NCBI GenBank assembly: GCA_024195265.1
Contig: JAJLRJ010000001.1
Span: 59,190,789-59,254,788 of the forward strand
Direction: 5' to 3'
DNA length: 64,000 nucleotides
Source of the DNA: Dendrophyllia cribrosa
Lineage: Eukaryota > Cnidaria > Anthozoa > Scleractinia > Dendrophylliidae
Numbering within the stretch: position 1 is the first letter of the stretch; the number at the start of each line of letters is the position of its first letter. A program made the translations under genes and the position numbers. A model generated the notes under the pieces. That model saw only the letters and a list, made by a program, of their open reading frames with translations. It did no database searches and was not told where the DNA came from. Positions 46,895-58,507 of the stretch are shown one piece after another.

Positions 46895-46946
46895 CTGATA
46901 CGCGTAAAATCGCGAGATAAAGCGGTAGAACTGAAAACAGTTTCAT
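46895..46946 (-). CDS. Alternative signal-peptide exon (1B) of lectin unit 4
   Basis: Reads MKLFSVLPLYLAILRVS with a phase 1 donor GTGTTG, 1.8 kb upstream of exon 1A and with its own copy of the conserved upstream block. It is compatible with exon 2 of unit 4, giving a protein that differs only in the signal peptide. Confidence 0.55.
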
Positions 46947-47394
46947 CTCGGTTTCAGTTTTGCCTGGCTGTCTCTGATGTCAGGAGGTGTTGTGTCCGTC
47001 TCTGTCACGGTCATCGAATGGGCTCGATAGCGATACGTTATTCGTGTTTAATTACGTCTGAGCTACGGATGTTTATAATTGTTAAAAGTAGTTCAGATGG
47101 CCATTTAATTTTGGTTGGTAATTTGAGCGTGGGAACATTTGTAGATTTTGATTGCTGTTTAACTTAGGGAGGTAAGCTGAGCGTGGGAACATTTGCACGT
47201 TGACACAGCAGTCAGCATAGCGCGCAGGCTTAGAACAACAGCAACATTTTACATGTAACTGACGTTTTATTACAGCAAAATTTGGCGTTGTTTTAGGACG
47301 GTTAGCCTTGTTTGTAACTTTTCCAGCGGAGGGCTTAAATTGAAACCATCATCAGATTTATTTTATTAATTTTGTATTGATTGTTTTATTTATC

Positions 47395-49480
47395 TACTTT
47401 TGCTAGCAGAAAATTACAACAACTATAAGAACCCATCTATTTTGGTGGAAACCACTCTTTCACGGCAGGTTTTTCAATTTTTAAGTGAACGTTCCACGAA
47501 TTTCTTTTAAGAAATTCGTGGAACGTCCACTGTTTTAAAAAACAGTGGACGTCCTCCTTCTGGCTATTTTAATCTGTTTGCGTCCGCAAGAAAGAAGCAC
47601 TACTCATTTATATTTTAACGTTTTCCTTCCAAGCGCTTTTTTGTATAGGTCGAACCCAAATTCTGCGAGGTCTTTGGCTTTCCCTTCCAAAGCCAAGTGG
47701 TTTTTAGATTGGTTTTGCGGTTGAAAGTGAGAGAAACCAAACGAGGTTTAGCTTCAGTTATTCTTATATAGTCGGCCTGCACATTTAGCAGTTTGTATAC
47801 ACAGAATGAAGCTCGAAAGCAAAAGAATGCGAGGGAAGGGTATTCGCAGTTTGCTCACAGGAGTCTTTTGATTTAGACTCTCCACATACACGAGAACACA
47901 CAAATGGCGTTTTCCAAAATGTCCCGGCTTTTATATATTGTTTACGTCTGGGCAGAAGGCCGAACGAACGTAAACCTATAAGTGCGGACGGGGCCTAAGA
48001 GAAAACCGTGACTGATAAAGTGCAGCCAGTAAAGTGTTACAAGCGTTCTTTAATTCAAATATTTCAACATCGGAGGACGGGTTCCTGTTTTAACTGAAAC
48101 ATGAATAATTTCAAGTTTATTTTGTTTTCGCTTTCCCGTCGGCGGATCTATGACAACGTGGATAGGATTTATTTACAATATGTGTCCGAGATTCATTGGA
48201 AACTGCATGCTATAAACCCAATGCTACATCACAGTTTCAGTGTAAAATCAAATCCATCCTGTAAGGAAAACATTCACGGTTTTCTCAAACGAAAAGGAGC
48301 CAAAGTAAGTGGTTTATATAGGCTTACAGGATTATCCACAGCATCTATAAAGGGAAAAAGGGTAAAAGGCTACCTGAACTCTTTTCAGAATGGTACGGCT
48401 CCCAAATTTTGTTCTCATCATCCAGTTTTACACTATATATTCTGTGTGGTTTTTCTTTCAGATATAAATGACTAAACTACGTTTATCGAGCTCTTTACTA
48501 GATCATTAGGTTTAACTGTTTTTCTGTTTTTGAAAGCTCGTTTTGTAAAATACAGATAAGACGACGCATTCTGTCGTAAGCGTTGGGCTCTTTAAGACCC
48601 CCAGAAAAATTGACAAAAAAGGCAAAATATAACAGGGTCTTTATTGGCGATTTGGAAACGCCGCCTGCCTTTCTTTAACTGATACTTCTAATAAACATTT
48701 GTTGGTGATGTATCAATACAATTTCACCTAGTTGATTATCGTCTTTTCCCTTGTCACCTGCCACGACCCCCCCCCCCGTTATTTTGGCTCATTCTTTGTT
48801 CGTCGTTTCTTGCGTTTGTTTTCTTGTTTGTGTTTCATGTTTACTATCGAGTTTATCAGCAGAACAATTACGAATTTCCTTCTTCTTACTAATGGACACA
48901 GCCCCTTGCTGGGTAGCATTCAGTTAACTAGCTTCACATATGATAATATTTCTTGCATAATCTAGATCTGGGATAGCATTTGTATGTATCTCGGGAAAAT
49001 TAGTGTTATTTACAATGTAATCTTGTATCAATTTTGAGTCCGAGATTACAATTTGACGGGCCGGAGAAATACTGATTCGACCTATTTTCTCTTGGCCGGA
49101 TAGAGTAAATGGAGATGCAAAAAAGGTATCGTGATTTTGTTTGTGAAAAAATAATCCTAAAAGGAATATCGAAGACGAAAGGTATCGTGGGTCTATTTCT
49201 CGGCTCTAAATGCTAAATCTGCTTTGTTAAGTGGACAACTTTTTAGTCCAGGGATAAAAACCTAATTACATATTAGATAGACTAGCCAGCAAAAGCGGAG
49301 CTCACAAGTAGATAAACCATTTCAAACTGACCTAAATTACCAACCAAACGCACAGTGAATAAACACAAGATGGATAATTGAGAAAACATTTCTTAATTTA
49401 ACTCGTTCTGAAATGATTGTTATCACTAATTTTGGAATAAAATATGGTACTAGCCGAGTACAGTCCAACCTTAATTAAAC
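47395..49480. repeat. Segmental duplication, copy A (upstream of lectin unit 4)
   Basis: Collinear with 55920-57447. Shared blocks include TTTTGCTAGCA, CTGCGAGGTCTTTGGCTTTC, CGAACGAACGTAAACCTATA and AGTTCACAAG-like repeats up to the TACAGTCNAACCTTAATTAAAC start of a transposon. Copy A has about 1.15 kb (48026-49173) that copy B lacks. That extra part contains an open plus-strand stretch at 48101-48475 (124 codons) of no recognised family. Confidence 0.8.
47491..47553. repeat. Twin perfect palindromes
   Basis: Two adjacent hairpins: one centred near 47511 with arms CCACGAATTTCTT, one centred near 47539 with arms GTCCACTGTTTT. Copy B of the duplication has only a degraded, shorter version (about 56019-56052). 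Confidence 0.8.
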
Positions 49481-50001
49481 GGCCCTCTGTTAAGCGATAA
49501 TCCTCTGTTAAGCGAACGCGGTCGCCGTTTAGATTCCCAAATTGGCGAATGTTATTGTATTTTACCTCCATTAAACGGACAACTAGTTTAGGCGGTCAGG
49601 AAAATCTCTCATTGGTACTAAACAAAGTGAGTGACTTGCTTCACGAAATGAAATCACAGATAACCATAACTGATTTCATTTTTTTTTCTGATTCGGTACG
49701 TTTGATGATGTGGTCTACAACTAAGAACTTGCCTTACGAACAATATTATACAATGGGATAGCCAGGCATCAGACGTCCTTGAAAATGCAATCACTTATTA
49801 TAATTTCTATTTATCACATTTTGTATTACTGCTGCGGTCAACAATAAAACTATACATCATATGAATAATTTCGCATTCTAGTTCAATTTTCGCCACATTA
49901 CATGTTAAATTTTAGAATACCTCTATTAAGCGTTCAACCTCTATTAAGCGGTCAGTTGGTTATTATTCCCTGAGGGTGACCGCTTAATAGAGATTTGGCT
50001 G
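49461..50001. mobile_element. Pogo/Tigger-like MITE with TA target
   Basis: Ends CAGTCCAACCTTAATTAAAC and CTTAATAGAGATTTGGCTG are inverted and flanked by TA. Several CTCTRTTAAGCG words occur near both ends. Only its left end survives in the duplicate at 57427-57447. Confidence 0.75.
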
Positions 50002-50003
50002 TA

Positions 50004-50880
50004 TCACGAAAGTTTATATGAAAAACGCTGACTGAACTTTTCAACACAGTACACATCTTTAAGTCACATTATGCAAATCAGTCTTGCTTATACATGTTGA
50101 ATGAACAAACCTTCTGAAAAGAACACAAAACTCTGTGTAATTAACAAACAGTTTAATCAAATAAACATCACTTTGCTTAGAAAAGCAAAACGTGTTAACC
50201 TTTTCAGTTTTTCGCTCTCAAAAACTCCACATGCGACTGCATTTGTAAACAGCATATTTTTTGTTACAAAAAAGAGGAATTACGAAGAATCTTTCACATG
50301 AAATAATCAGTCGTAAAACCTAAATAAAAAATATAATTTACCTTACCGTCACACTGATCCTAGTTTTGTTTGAAAAATCCCGAGAGAATCGGTCGCTCGG
50401 TTGTAAGGAAGATATTTTTAGTCGTTGATACAGTTTTGGTCCTCGTAAAGACCGCAGTCCAAAGACGATTTCGTCCCTTTTAGGTGCTCCAGTGTCCACT
50501 TTGTGCACGGTAGAGTATTATTTATAGGACATTTTTTTTTTCATTTTAACCTTTAGAAAGGTAAGCTTTTGTTTTCACTCGGAGAACCACATTCTCGTCC
50601 CCAGAGCCGCTTGGCCCGTCGGAGCCTGAGCTCTTGCTCAGGCTCCGACGGTTTAAGACGGCTGGCAAAAACTTTTGCCTTCTGTGAAAGACTGGCATTA
50701 CCCGGACCATGCGCCCTTGAGCTGTGCCGCTTATCTCACATAGACCTAAATAGCGGCCGACTAGTTATTCTTTCATATTTATGTTAATTAGCCCTCTTGG
50801 TTTCGTTAGCACGTGCAGAATTCAAAATAAGCTTTACTCTAAAATGAGAATAATAAATCGACCGCCATTGTTAAATAAGG
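50004..50880. other. Spacer with a compact hairpin
   Basis: No gene recognised. A perfect 36-bp hairpin (50616-50651), arms CCGTCGGAGCCTGAGC, lies in a block that starts TCTCGTCCCCAGAGCCGC. Confidence 0.45.
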
Positions 50881-51478
50881 TTTAAGAGATCTTCCTCTGT
50901 TAATAGTGAGACCATTTCAAAGCTATATTGAGCTTTAGGTTCCTGTAATACTGTTTCTTATACCATATAAGGGTGGGGGAGGAGGGGAGGGGAGGGGAGG
51001 GTGTGTTGTTATAAATTCGAATCTGTGGATGAAATCCTAAATTTGTCTATGACCTTTGTAAGCTTATGAACAGTTCTCTTTTACGGTACATTTGAGTCTA
51101 TGAACTAATCAAATCCTTGCCAACCCTAGGTCCCTACGTTAATGTTCATTAACGCTGCACGGCAAGCTATTGAGGTGTACTATCTTGTGGCGCTTTTTAC
51201 AATTTTCATCAGTGTAAATTCAAGGTGCATCGGCAACTTTATCAGTCTTTGGAATCCCTGACCAGCATAGAGACAAAAATTCACGATCACTGTTTTATTT
51301 TCAAGTCATTATTACATCTACACACCATTGTTTATTGCTTTTATTTTTACTTGATTACATTTTAAAATGTTCTTCCATCAAGGATCCTGCGCTTAAGTCT
51401 ATAGTAATGAACCAGTTAAGTCCCATCAGCACATCGCTCTACTTTCGGCTTTGATCGTGGGTGATGTCTGTTTGTCAG

Positions 51479-54400
51479 CTAGGGGAGCCTCTTGCAGACA
51501 AAACCACAGGGATAACCTGCGTGCAACCTATTAGGACGGTCATTCCAGTACCCTGATGCATGGTTAGGTAGATTGGTAGTGCGTCCAGTCCACATGCTAC
51601 CACATGGTTCATTGGCGTTTCCATTCGGTTCCCCTGGAGCCCAGTTCTTGTAGACTGGTACTGAGTAATCAGACCAGAGATAGTCATTGACCTCTGAGTT
51701 CCACTTCAATCCGATCCAAACCGCGGTCACTGATGGGGAGTTTTCCTTCGCGAACGCCAGCACGAACTCGTTTTCTTTTGCGCTGTTAATCTTCACTAAT
51801 TCTCCTCCCAGTCCCTCGCAGTACGTTTGGGCCTCGTCCCAAGTCTTGTCGGAGTCACTTGCAAAATAGCAAAAGTTTTCAAACTCCGTCCAACCTTCGG
51901 GACAAGGAGGACCTGGAAATGAGCAGAAATATTGTTATTCTTATAATTTGAAGGGAAAATCAAATCAACTGCCTCAACAGGTATCATGTGGGTAAAACAG
52001 CCAGCCAGTCAGCAAGCGCCAAAGATCTAGTGCGTGAAGAAGCGAGGTTCAAGCGATGAAATCTTGCTTTAAGGAACTTCATCTGTTTATATCAAAACAT
52101 TTTTTTAACCGAGTTAGGTTTTTTAAAACCACCTCGCTAGGTAGTTTAGTGCAGGTTAACTTTCCCTATCTGTCAATCATCTCGAGTCCGCTTATGCGGT
52201 AGTTTTTGGCTCCCTCGTGTACGCAAACTGTTGAATTCGTTGGGACGGCTTTCACTTTCTATTATGAAAAACAAAATTAACCGTTGTGTGTTCACGTTAT
52301 CCACAAAACCTATAATTTGATCATTTGACGTTGTTGTTTTGCAGGGAATGGCTAAGAAATGTACTAAAATGTAAAACGCACGTGCAGAGGCATTGTTTTC
52401 GCTCACTAAACCTATTGTTTTATCCCGGTCTCGCTGTCTTCCCCGTCGTGGTTGCTGCCCACCGGATGCTTTGGCAGGCTAATTTCGTTCCTCGTTTCAC
52501 ATGTAAAGAGACTTAACAATGTTACAACAAGAATAAGGAATAAAGCAAATGATAACGTATCTCTGACTGTTCAAAGTTCAACCTTCTGAAGTGCGGCCCC
52601 CTTATAAAAATAATCTCCGTTATTTCATTACAAACACCTTTTCATCGAGTTATTATTTTTTTTAATAGGTGGTTTTCATGTTACGTCATCGCCGCCATGC
52701 TGGTGGACATAAACAATAGTTCTCTCATTAGCTCCTTTTGTTCGTCCACCAGCATTTGTTCGTTTCACTATTGTTATCTGTCTCTAGAGATTGATTGCAA
52801 ACCACCTATTTTAACCGAATTACTAAAAAAATAACCAGGCTTTTATGCACTCTTAATCTACCGTGCAAAGGGACTGTCTTGTGTAAAATTGTCTGCACAA
52901 ACGCGTGAGTGTTTCGTAGGTTGAAATGATTCCCCTTTCATTCACTTTCGAGCCATTCTCTCCGTAATTTATTATCATATTTTTTTGAAACTTAAAAGAA
53001 CTGACGTCAGAATTATAATGTTGCTGCAGGTTATCGCAGAACAAAAGACCATAGTTTTCCGCTTAAAGTCACTGACCTCTAACTTCCAACCTCACAATGA
53101 CGTCACAATGACGTCACAATTCCCCCAACCACTCTTCGATTACGAAGGTAAAAAAAAAGTTGCACTTTTCAACTTTTAATATCGCTGCGATGCCAAGTTC
53201 ATTTAGATTCAAACTTCAGAATATGCCGTTTATTTGGTACTCGATCAGCACATTGCACCAATATTAGAATGAAAGAAAAATGTCACACTTTTGGTTCATT
53301 TGACCTTTAAAAGAAATGAACTTTTATACTGATAAAGGAGGGGTAGGCGAGGCTGGTGACAGTGAATTCAATTTACATGGAAAGGGGATGATCCTAGTGA
53401 TAGGATCATCCTAGTACCAGGATCATCCTAGCAATAGGATCATCCAAGCGCAACATGTTTTCTACTTTCAGTTCACATGCGAAGGGTTGCATTTAGCCCA
53501 TACGCTAAGATCATCCTATCTGAGAGGTAAGATGATCCTAGCGCTTGGATCATCCTATAGCACCATGTAAACGGCCTCGGCAGCCCCAGGGTTATCTTCG
53601 CTCGCTTTTGTTATTGTCGCCCGCCTTCTTGCTTTGCAACCGCGCCGAACTCAAAGGAACTGGGGCCATCCTGCTGAATTTTTCATGTAAACCAAATGAA
53701 AAGTTGATCCTGAAAGCCGCATTTATGCATGTAAACCAAATGAATCTTCTAGGATCATCCTAGCACTAGGATCATCCTCTTTCCATGTAAATGGGGTTCT
53801 GAAAATATTATCAACAAAACGGGGCCATTCTCTAGGAGAGATGATTGTATGTAAGATTCTTGATCAGATACCACGCAGCTCTTTACAACCTCAAATTCCA
53901 TTGGACCTGGGCATCACGCAGCTCTAGTGTCCATTGTTGCGTTGTTTTTGATCTATTGTTTTCTCAGCAAATCAGAGAAGACCTAGTTAGAGCTGCGTAC
54001 TGCTTCTTGATTAAGTGAATTTTTCTTTTGAGTTTACTTACCGAGTATTCGTTCAATATTTTGCAGTGTTGCCAGTAATACGGCATCTCCGGTGCCATCT
54101 TGCTTGAGATTATTATCTGACCGAACTGCAAGGAAAAACATACGTCAGTATTCACCTGATTGTAAAAAGGTTGCTGCGTAAAAAGTATAAAACATGAACG
54201 ATAAGACGAATGGTTTTCTGGGAAATGAAAAAAAATTGTTGTTTTCTCAAATAAATTTCACATTGTAAAAACAAAGTTTGCCTCAAATTATCCACCGAAA
54301 AAACTTTTAGGAAAAAATAAATCTAAAACATCAATAAATGGAATGTCAACGAGCCTTAATTGCCTTGTTCCCAGAATTCCATTTGTCGTATCGTTGATGG

Positions 54401-54858
54401 CTTAATTTATGCATTTATTCCCGACAACGTTTCTTCGATAAGGTTTACATAGACAACAATGCAGTGAAATGGCCTCGGTTAACTTGTTGTACTCAAGGCA
54501 TATCCAGTAGGTATCAAACGTTTTACAACACATTGATGAGTATGCTCCTGGTATTTATGATTTACACAAAAAATCCGATTGAAACAATCGCCGAATCCCG
54601 AATTGATAGAATTCTTTTACTAAAAACTACTGTTGACCGAGATGTTTAATTTTCCAGTCCCGATCGTTTCAATTTTGTATTACTAAACGAAGAGACATGT
54701 AGCAACGTTTTTTGGCCGCATTGTGTTTTAAAGTGTGCGCTTCAAAAATGAAAATGAAGTAATGAAGTGCATCGTCTGAACTGAAATTACAGCTCTGCTG
54801 ATCTACCTGATTCGCTTAAGATTGCGAGATAAAGCGGTAGAACTGAAAACAGTTTCAT
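51479..54858 (-). CDS. Secreted mannose-type C-type lectin, unit 5 (189 aa), divergent
   Basis: Exons 54858-54807 (signal, identical in sequence to unit 1 exon 1A product), 54125-54042 (linker) and 51912-51479 (lectin domain), phase 1 joins, 570 bp. The domain opens CPEGWTEFENFCYF and differs clearly from the other units in its first third (SDSDKTWDEAQTYCEG). EPN, EPCGSM and YWND are kept, so sugar binding is expected. The cysteine three residues after WND is Asn here, leaving six rather than seven cysteines. The 5' half matches unit 1 closely while the lectin domain does not, which suggests exchange between units. A 650-bp foldback starts 49 bases before the ATG. Confidence 0.85.
52666..52812. 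mobile_element. MITE in intron 2 of lectin unit 5 (AGGTGGTTT ends)
   Basis: Ends AATAGGTGGTTTTCATG and GCAAACCACCTATT are inverted. An internal inverted pair GCTGGTGGACA and TGTTCGTCCACCAGC. TTAA occurs close to both ends. Confidence 0.65.
53371..53792. mobile_element. MITE with GGATCATCCTAG tandem arms in lectin unit 5
   Basis: Ends ATTTACATGGAAAGGGGATG and near complement. Each arm carries several copies of the half-palindromic word GGATCATCCTAG. It lies in intron 2 of unit 5. Confidence 0.8.
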
Positions 54859-54906
54859 CTCGGTTTCAGTTTTGCCTGGCTGTCTCTAATGTCAGGAGGT
54901 GCTGTG

Positions 54907-55556
54907 CACGCTGGGTTTTTTTTGGGCGATTTCCGGCCACGGTTAAACTACTTTTTACGTTTTGATGCTCTGACCATGGAACTTTGCCACAATATAAATC
55001 TCCACATTTTCTAAAAAGTTACCGTTTTCGATTTTCAAATTTAAGTATTTTTGGCGGGAAAATGACGTCACAACTTTGGCGGCAAAATTTCTATTTTGTA
55101 TTATGGAATATACAATGGCGATATCTGAAAGAGTGTGCAACAAGGATTTCAAATCTGAAAACAAAATTGAAATATGTTGATCCAATAAAAAGTTATAGGG
55201 CGTTGAATATTCAATTTGTGCTATTTTTAGTAACAAAAATGGCGGGAAGTTCAAATTCAACGCCCCATAACTTCTAACTGGATCAACGTATTTTAGATCT
55301 TTTTTCAGATTTGAAATCCTTGTTGCACGCTCTTTCAGAAATCGCCATTGTATATCCCATAATACATAATTAAAATTTTGCCGCCAAAGTTGTGACGTCA
55401 TTTTCCCGCCAAAAATACTAAAATTTGAAAATCGAAAACGGTAACTTTTTAGAAAATGGCGAGAGTTATATTGTGGCAAAGTTCCATGGTCAGAGCATCA
55501 AAACGTAAAAAGTAGTTTAACTGTGGCCGGAAATCGCCCAAAAAAAACCCAGCGTG
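54907..55556. mobile_element. 650-bp foldback element upstream of lectin unit 5
   Basis: Two arms of roughly 300 bp, starting CACGCTGGGTTTTTTTTGGG and ending in the complement CCCAGCGTG, form one long hairpin with a short centre near 55235. Lectin units 2 and 1 carry the uninterrupted site (GGTGCTGTGTCTTTCTCTC in unit 2). Here it reads GGTGCTGTG, the element, then TGTCTTTCTC, a 2-bp TG overlap. Confidence 0.9.
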
Positions 55557-55852
55557 TGTCTTTCTCTCTCACGGTCCTCGAATGGATGACACGACTGAGT
55601 CAGGATACAGTTATCAGTAGCGGAATACGTTTTTTTTTTGTTTAATTACGTTTGAGCAATGTAAATGTTTGTATTATACAGTAGTTTGATTGCCGTTTAA
55701 TTTAGGGTGGTAAGTTGACCGTGGGAACATTTGTACGTTGACACAGCAGTCAGGATATCGCGCCGGTGTAAAGCAGCAGCAGCAGCAGCAATAGTTTACG
55801 AAATTTTGTTGGCTGGTTTTCGGACAACCTCCCTCCCAGGTTTTCTCTTCTG

Positions 55853-55875
55853 CCCCCCCCCCCCCCCCCCCCCCC
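55853..55875. repeat. C homopolymer run
   Basis: About 22 consecutive C. Confidence 0.9.
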
Positions 55876-56439
55876 ACCCAATAAAACAAAATAAACAAAT
55901 TAATCGAATTGTTTGGTTTATCTCCATGTACTTTTGCTAGCAAAAAAAATACAACAACTATAAGAACCCATCTATTTTGCTGGAAACCCACTCTTTTACG
56001 GCAGGCTTTTCAAGTGAAGGTCCATGAATTTTTTAAAAAAGTGGACATCCTCCTTCTGGCTGAAACCTTTTTTAAATTAAAAAGAAGTTGTGTTTTCCGG
56101 CACTTACATGCAATAAATTGCTTCTTCATTTAAAATGTCAGACATAACAAAAGGAAAACATTAAAGGCCACCACACGTTTACCGGTTACATACCGTATAT
56201 ATTTTAATCTGTTTGCGAAGCTTTCCGCAAGAAAAAAGCACTACTTATTTTATATTTTAACGTTTTCCCACCAAGCGCTTTTTTGTCCAGGTCGAACTCA
56301 AATTCTGCGAGGTCTTTGGCTTTCCCTTCCAAAGCCAAGTGGTTTTAAGATTGGTTTCGCGGTTGAAAGTGAGAGTAACCAAACGAGGTTTAGCTTCAGT
56401 TATTCTTATAGTCCGGCGGCCTGTACATTTAGGAGTTTG

Positions 56440-56905
56440 TATATGTTGCAGTTAATTTTTTATTTCAGGTAATTTTTGTTTTTCCTTTGTTTCAAACTCA
56501 TTAGCATATATTACCATACCCAAAAACAATGGAAAAATAAAAATTACCTGAGTTAAAAAATAAACTACAACATATATGTTGTGGTGCAATAGACAAATTC
56601 GGCTAACGCATTGTTGTACCCAATTCAAACCTTCTGGGAATAAGATTCTTTGTTCACAATATTTCCATATAATTTCCATGTCAATGCTTCATTGATATGG
56701 AAATATGACGAACAAAGAGTTCTAATACCAAAAGGTTTGAATTGGGTACAACAATGCGTTAGCCGAATTTGTCTATTTTGTCCTTGGTGCAAATTTTATT
56801 TTCCTTTGTTTAAAACTCATTATCACACATTATCATACATTTCCATACCCAAAAACAAAGGAAAATAAAATTTGCACCAAGGACAAAATTGCTCCACAAA
56901 ATATA
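56440..56905. mobile_element. Three hairpin elements nested in copy B
   Basis: Copy A reads straight from TTTGTATA to CACAGAATGAAGCTCG; copy B holds about 465 bp in between. Within are hairpin 56455-56570 (arms AGGTAATTTTTGTTTTTCCT), the intact MITE 56588-56777 (arms ATAGACAAATTCGGCTAACG) and hairpin 56779-56884 (arms GTCCTTGGTGCAAATTTTAT). The first and third share CATACCCAAAAACAA and so appear to be one element split by the second. Confidence 0.75.
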
Positions 56906-56980
56906 CACAGAATGAAGCTCGCAAGCAAAAGGATGCGAGGGAAGGGTATTCGCTGTCGGCTCACAGGAGTCTTTGATTTA

Positions 56981-57110
56981 GACCGGGTCGTGCTCTCCAC
57001 ATGCACGAGAACACACAATTGGTGTTTTCCAAAATGTCCCGGCTTTTATACATTGTTTACGTCTGGGCAGAAGGCCGAACGAACGTAAACCTATAAGTGC
57101 GGACGGGGCC
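56981..57110. mobile_element. Short PIF/Harbinger-like MITE
   Basis: Ends GACCGGGTCGTGC and GTGCGGACGGGGCC, flanked TTA and TAA. A left-eroded copy lies in duplication copy A (about 47875-47994). Confidence 0.55.
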
Positions 57111-57696
57111 TAAGAGAAAACCGTGACTGATAAAGTGCAGACGAAAGGTATTGTTTGTCTACTTCTCGGCTCTAAATGCTAAATCTGCTTTGTTTAGTGG
57201 ACAACTTTTTAGTCCAGGGATAAAAACCTAATTACATATTAGATAGACTAGACAGCAAAAGCGGAGCTCACAAGTAGATATACTATTTCAAACTGACCGA
57301 AACTACCAACCAAACGCACAGTGAATAAACACAAGATGGATAATTGAGAAAACATTTCTTAATTTAACTCGTTCTTAAATGATTGTTATCACTAATTCTA
57401 GAATAAAATATGGTAGCCGAGTACAGTCAAACCTTAATTAAACTGACAAGGAATCAGAGAATTAACTCTGTGTAAATTATAGTGCTAAGGCAACCCATAA
57501 ATTTCCCTGTACTGAGCGTTAACCCTAGTAAGGAAATGTGGGACCACACGAGGGAAAGAAAAAAATCTTTGACCTCGGTGGGATTCGAATCTAGATCTTC
57601 CGTCGCTCTAATTCTCTTAATTCACCCATACTCCCTTTCGGTCTGGTCGCGTAGGGGTAAGACCGATCAGTGACAACGTTTAATCAAAGGACTGTA

Positions 57697-57851
57697 TGTT
57701 CGAAACCTCTGCGACATCGCGCGACAAATCGCGCCCAAATCGCACTGAAATCGCCGCTAGTTTACACACGCGATTTGAAGACGCAACTTGCGCGCGAAAA
57801 AAATTTCATCGAAAAGTGTGACAAAAATTGCACAATAAATCGCCCGTGTAA
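57697..57851. repeat. Half copy of the adjacent MITE
   Basis: About 155 bp matching 58031-58180 in direct orientation (shared GCGACATCGCGCGACAAATC), so it is the right half of the element at 57852-58190 repeated beside it. Confidence 0.75.
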
Positions 57852-58190
57852 AGGCCCGTTTACACATGCGATTTTTGATGTGATTTTTGTCGCGCTCTCC
57901 AATGCAACTTAACTTTTGACGCAAGTGTAAACTAGCAGCGATTTCCTGTGCGATTCAGGTGCGACATTTGATTTGATTTGCTGTAATTTCCTAAAAATCG
58001 CCGCCAAGTTGCATCAGGTTTCGAATATGTTCGAAACCCCTGCGACATCGCGCGACAAATCGCGCCCAAATCGCACTGAAATCGCCGCCTGTTTACACAT
58101 GCGATTTGAAAATGCAACTTGCGCGTGATAAAAATTGCATCGACAAGTGCGATAAAAATTGCACAAAAAATCGCCTGTGTAAACGGGCCT
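57852..58190. mobile_element. PIF/Harbinger-like MITE (AGGCCCGTTTACACA ends)
   Basis: Ends AGGCCCGTTTACACATGCGA and near complement, flanked by TAA (57849-57851, 58191-58193). The interior repeats AATCGC and GCGATTT words in both orientations. Confidence 0.8.
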
Positions 58191-58507
58191 TAAAGTGCTA
58201 CTATGATCAAATTGTCGAATACCTTTAATTTTCGCGTAATTGGTAGTTAACTTCCTAAAGTACATGATTTCCAAAGTAAATCCTCATGCGATGAAGGGAA
58301 GTGTTTTTTTTTTGCGCTCAAACTCCGATAATTTTCATCCGCCATTGAACCGCCATGTTCCTGCGGCCTGGTTACCAACGGCAGAGGCCTGGTCACTTGG
58401 AATTCGCGGAGAAATCAAGTGACGTCATTTTCTCAAGTCAATTTCTCATACGATTTTATCCACTTCGATGCTCTCCTGTTTTCGAAAAGTCTTTCTTCCT
58501 TTTAATG

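Larger units (their letters stand above)
55920..57447. repeat. Segmental duplication, copy B (upstream of lectin unit 5)
   Basis: Collinear with 47395-49480. It lacks the 1.15-kb segment present in copy A and carries instead a cluster of three hairpin elements at about 56440-56905. It ends within the left terminus of a pogo-like element. Confidence 0.8.

Noticed and set aside
54955..55479. 174-codon minus-strand and 97-codon plus-strand open frames
   Set aside because: They are mirror readings of the two arms of the foldback element at 54907-55556.
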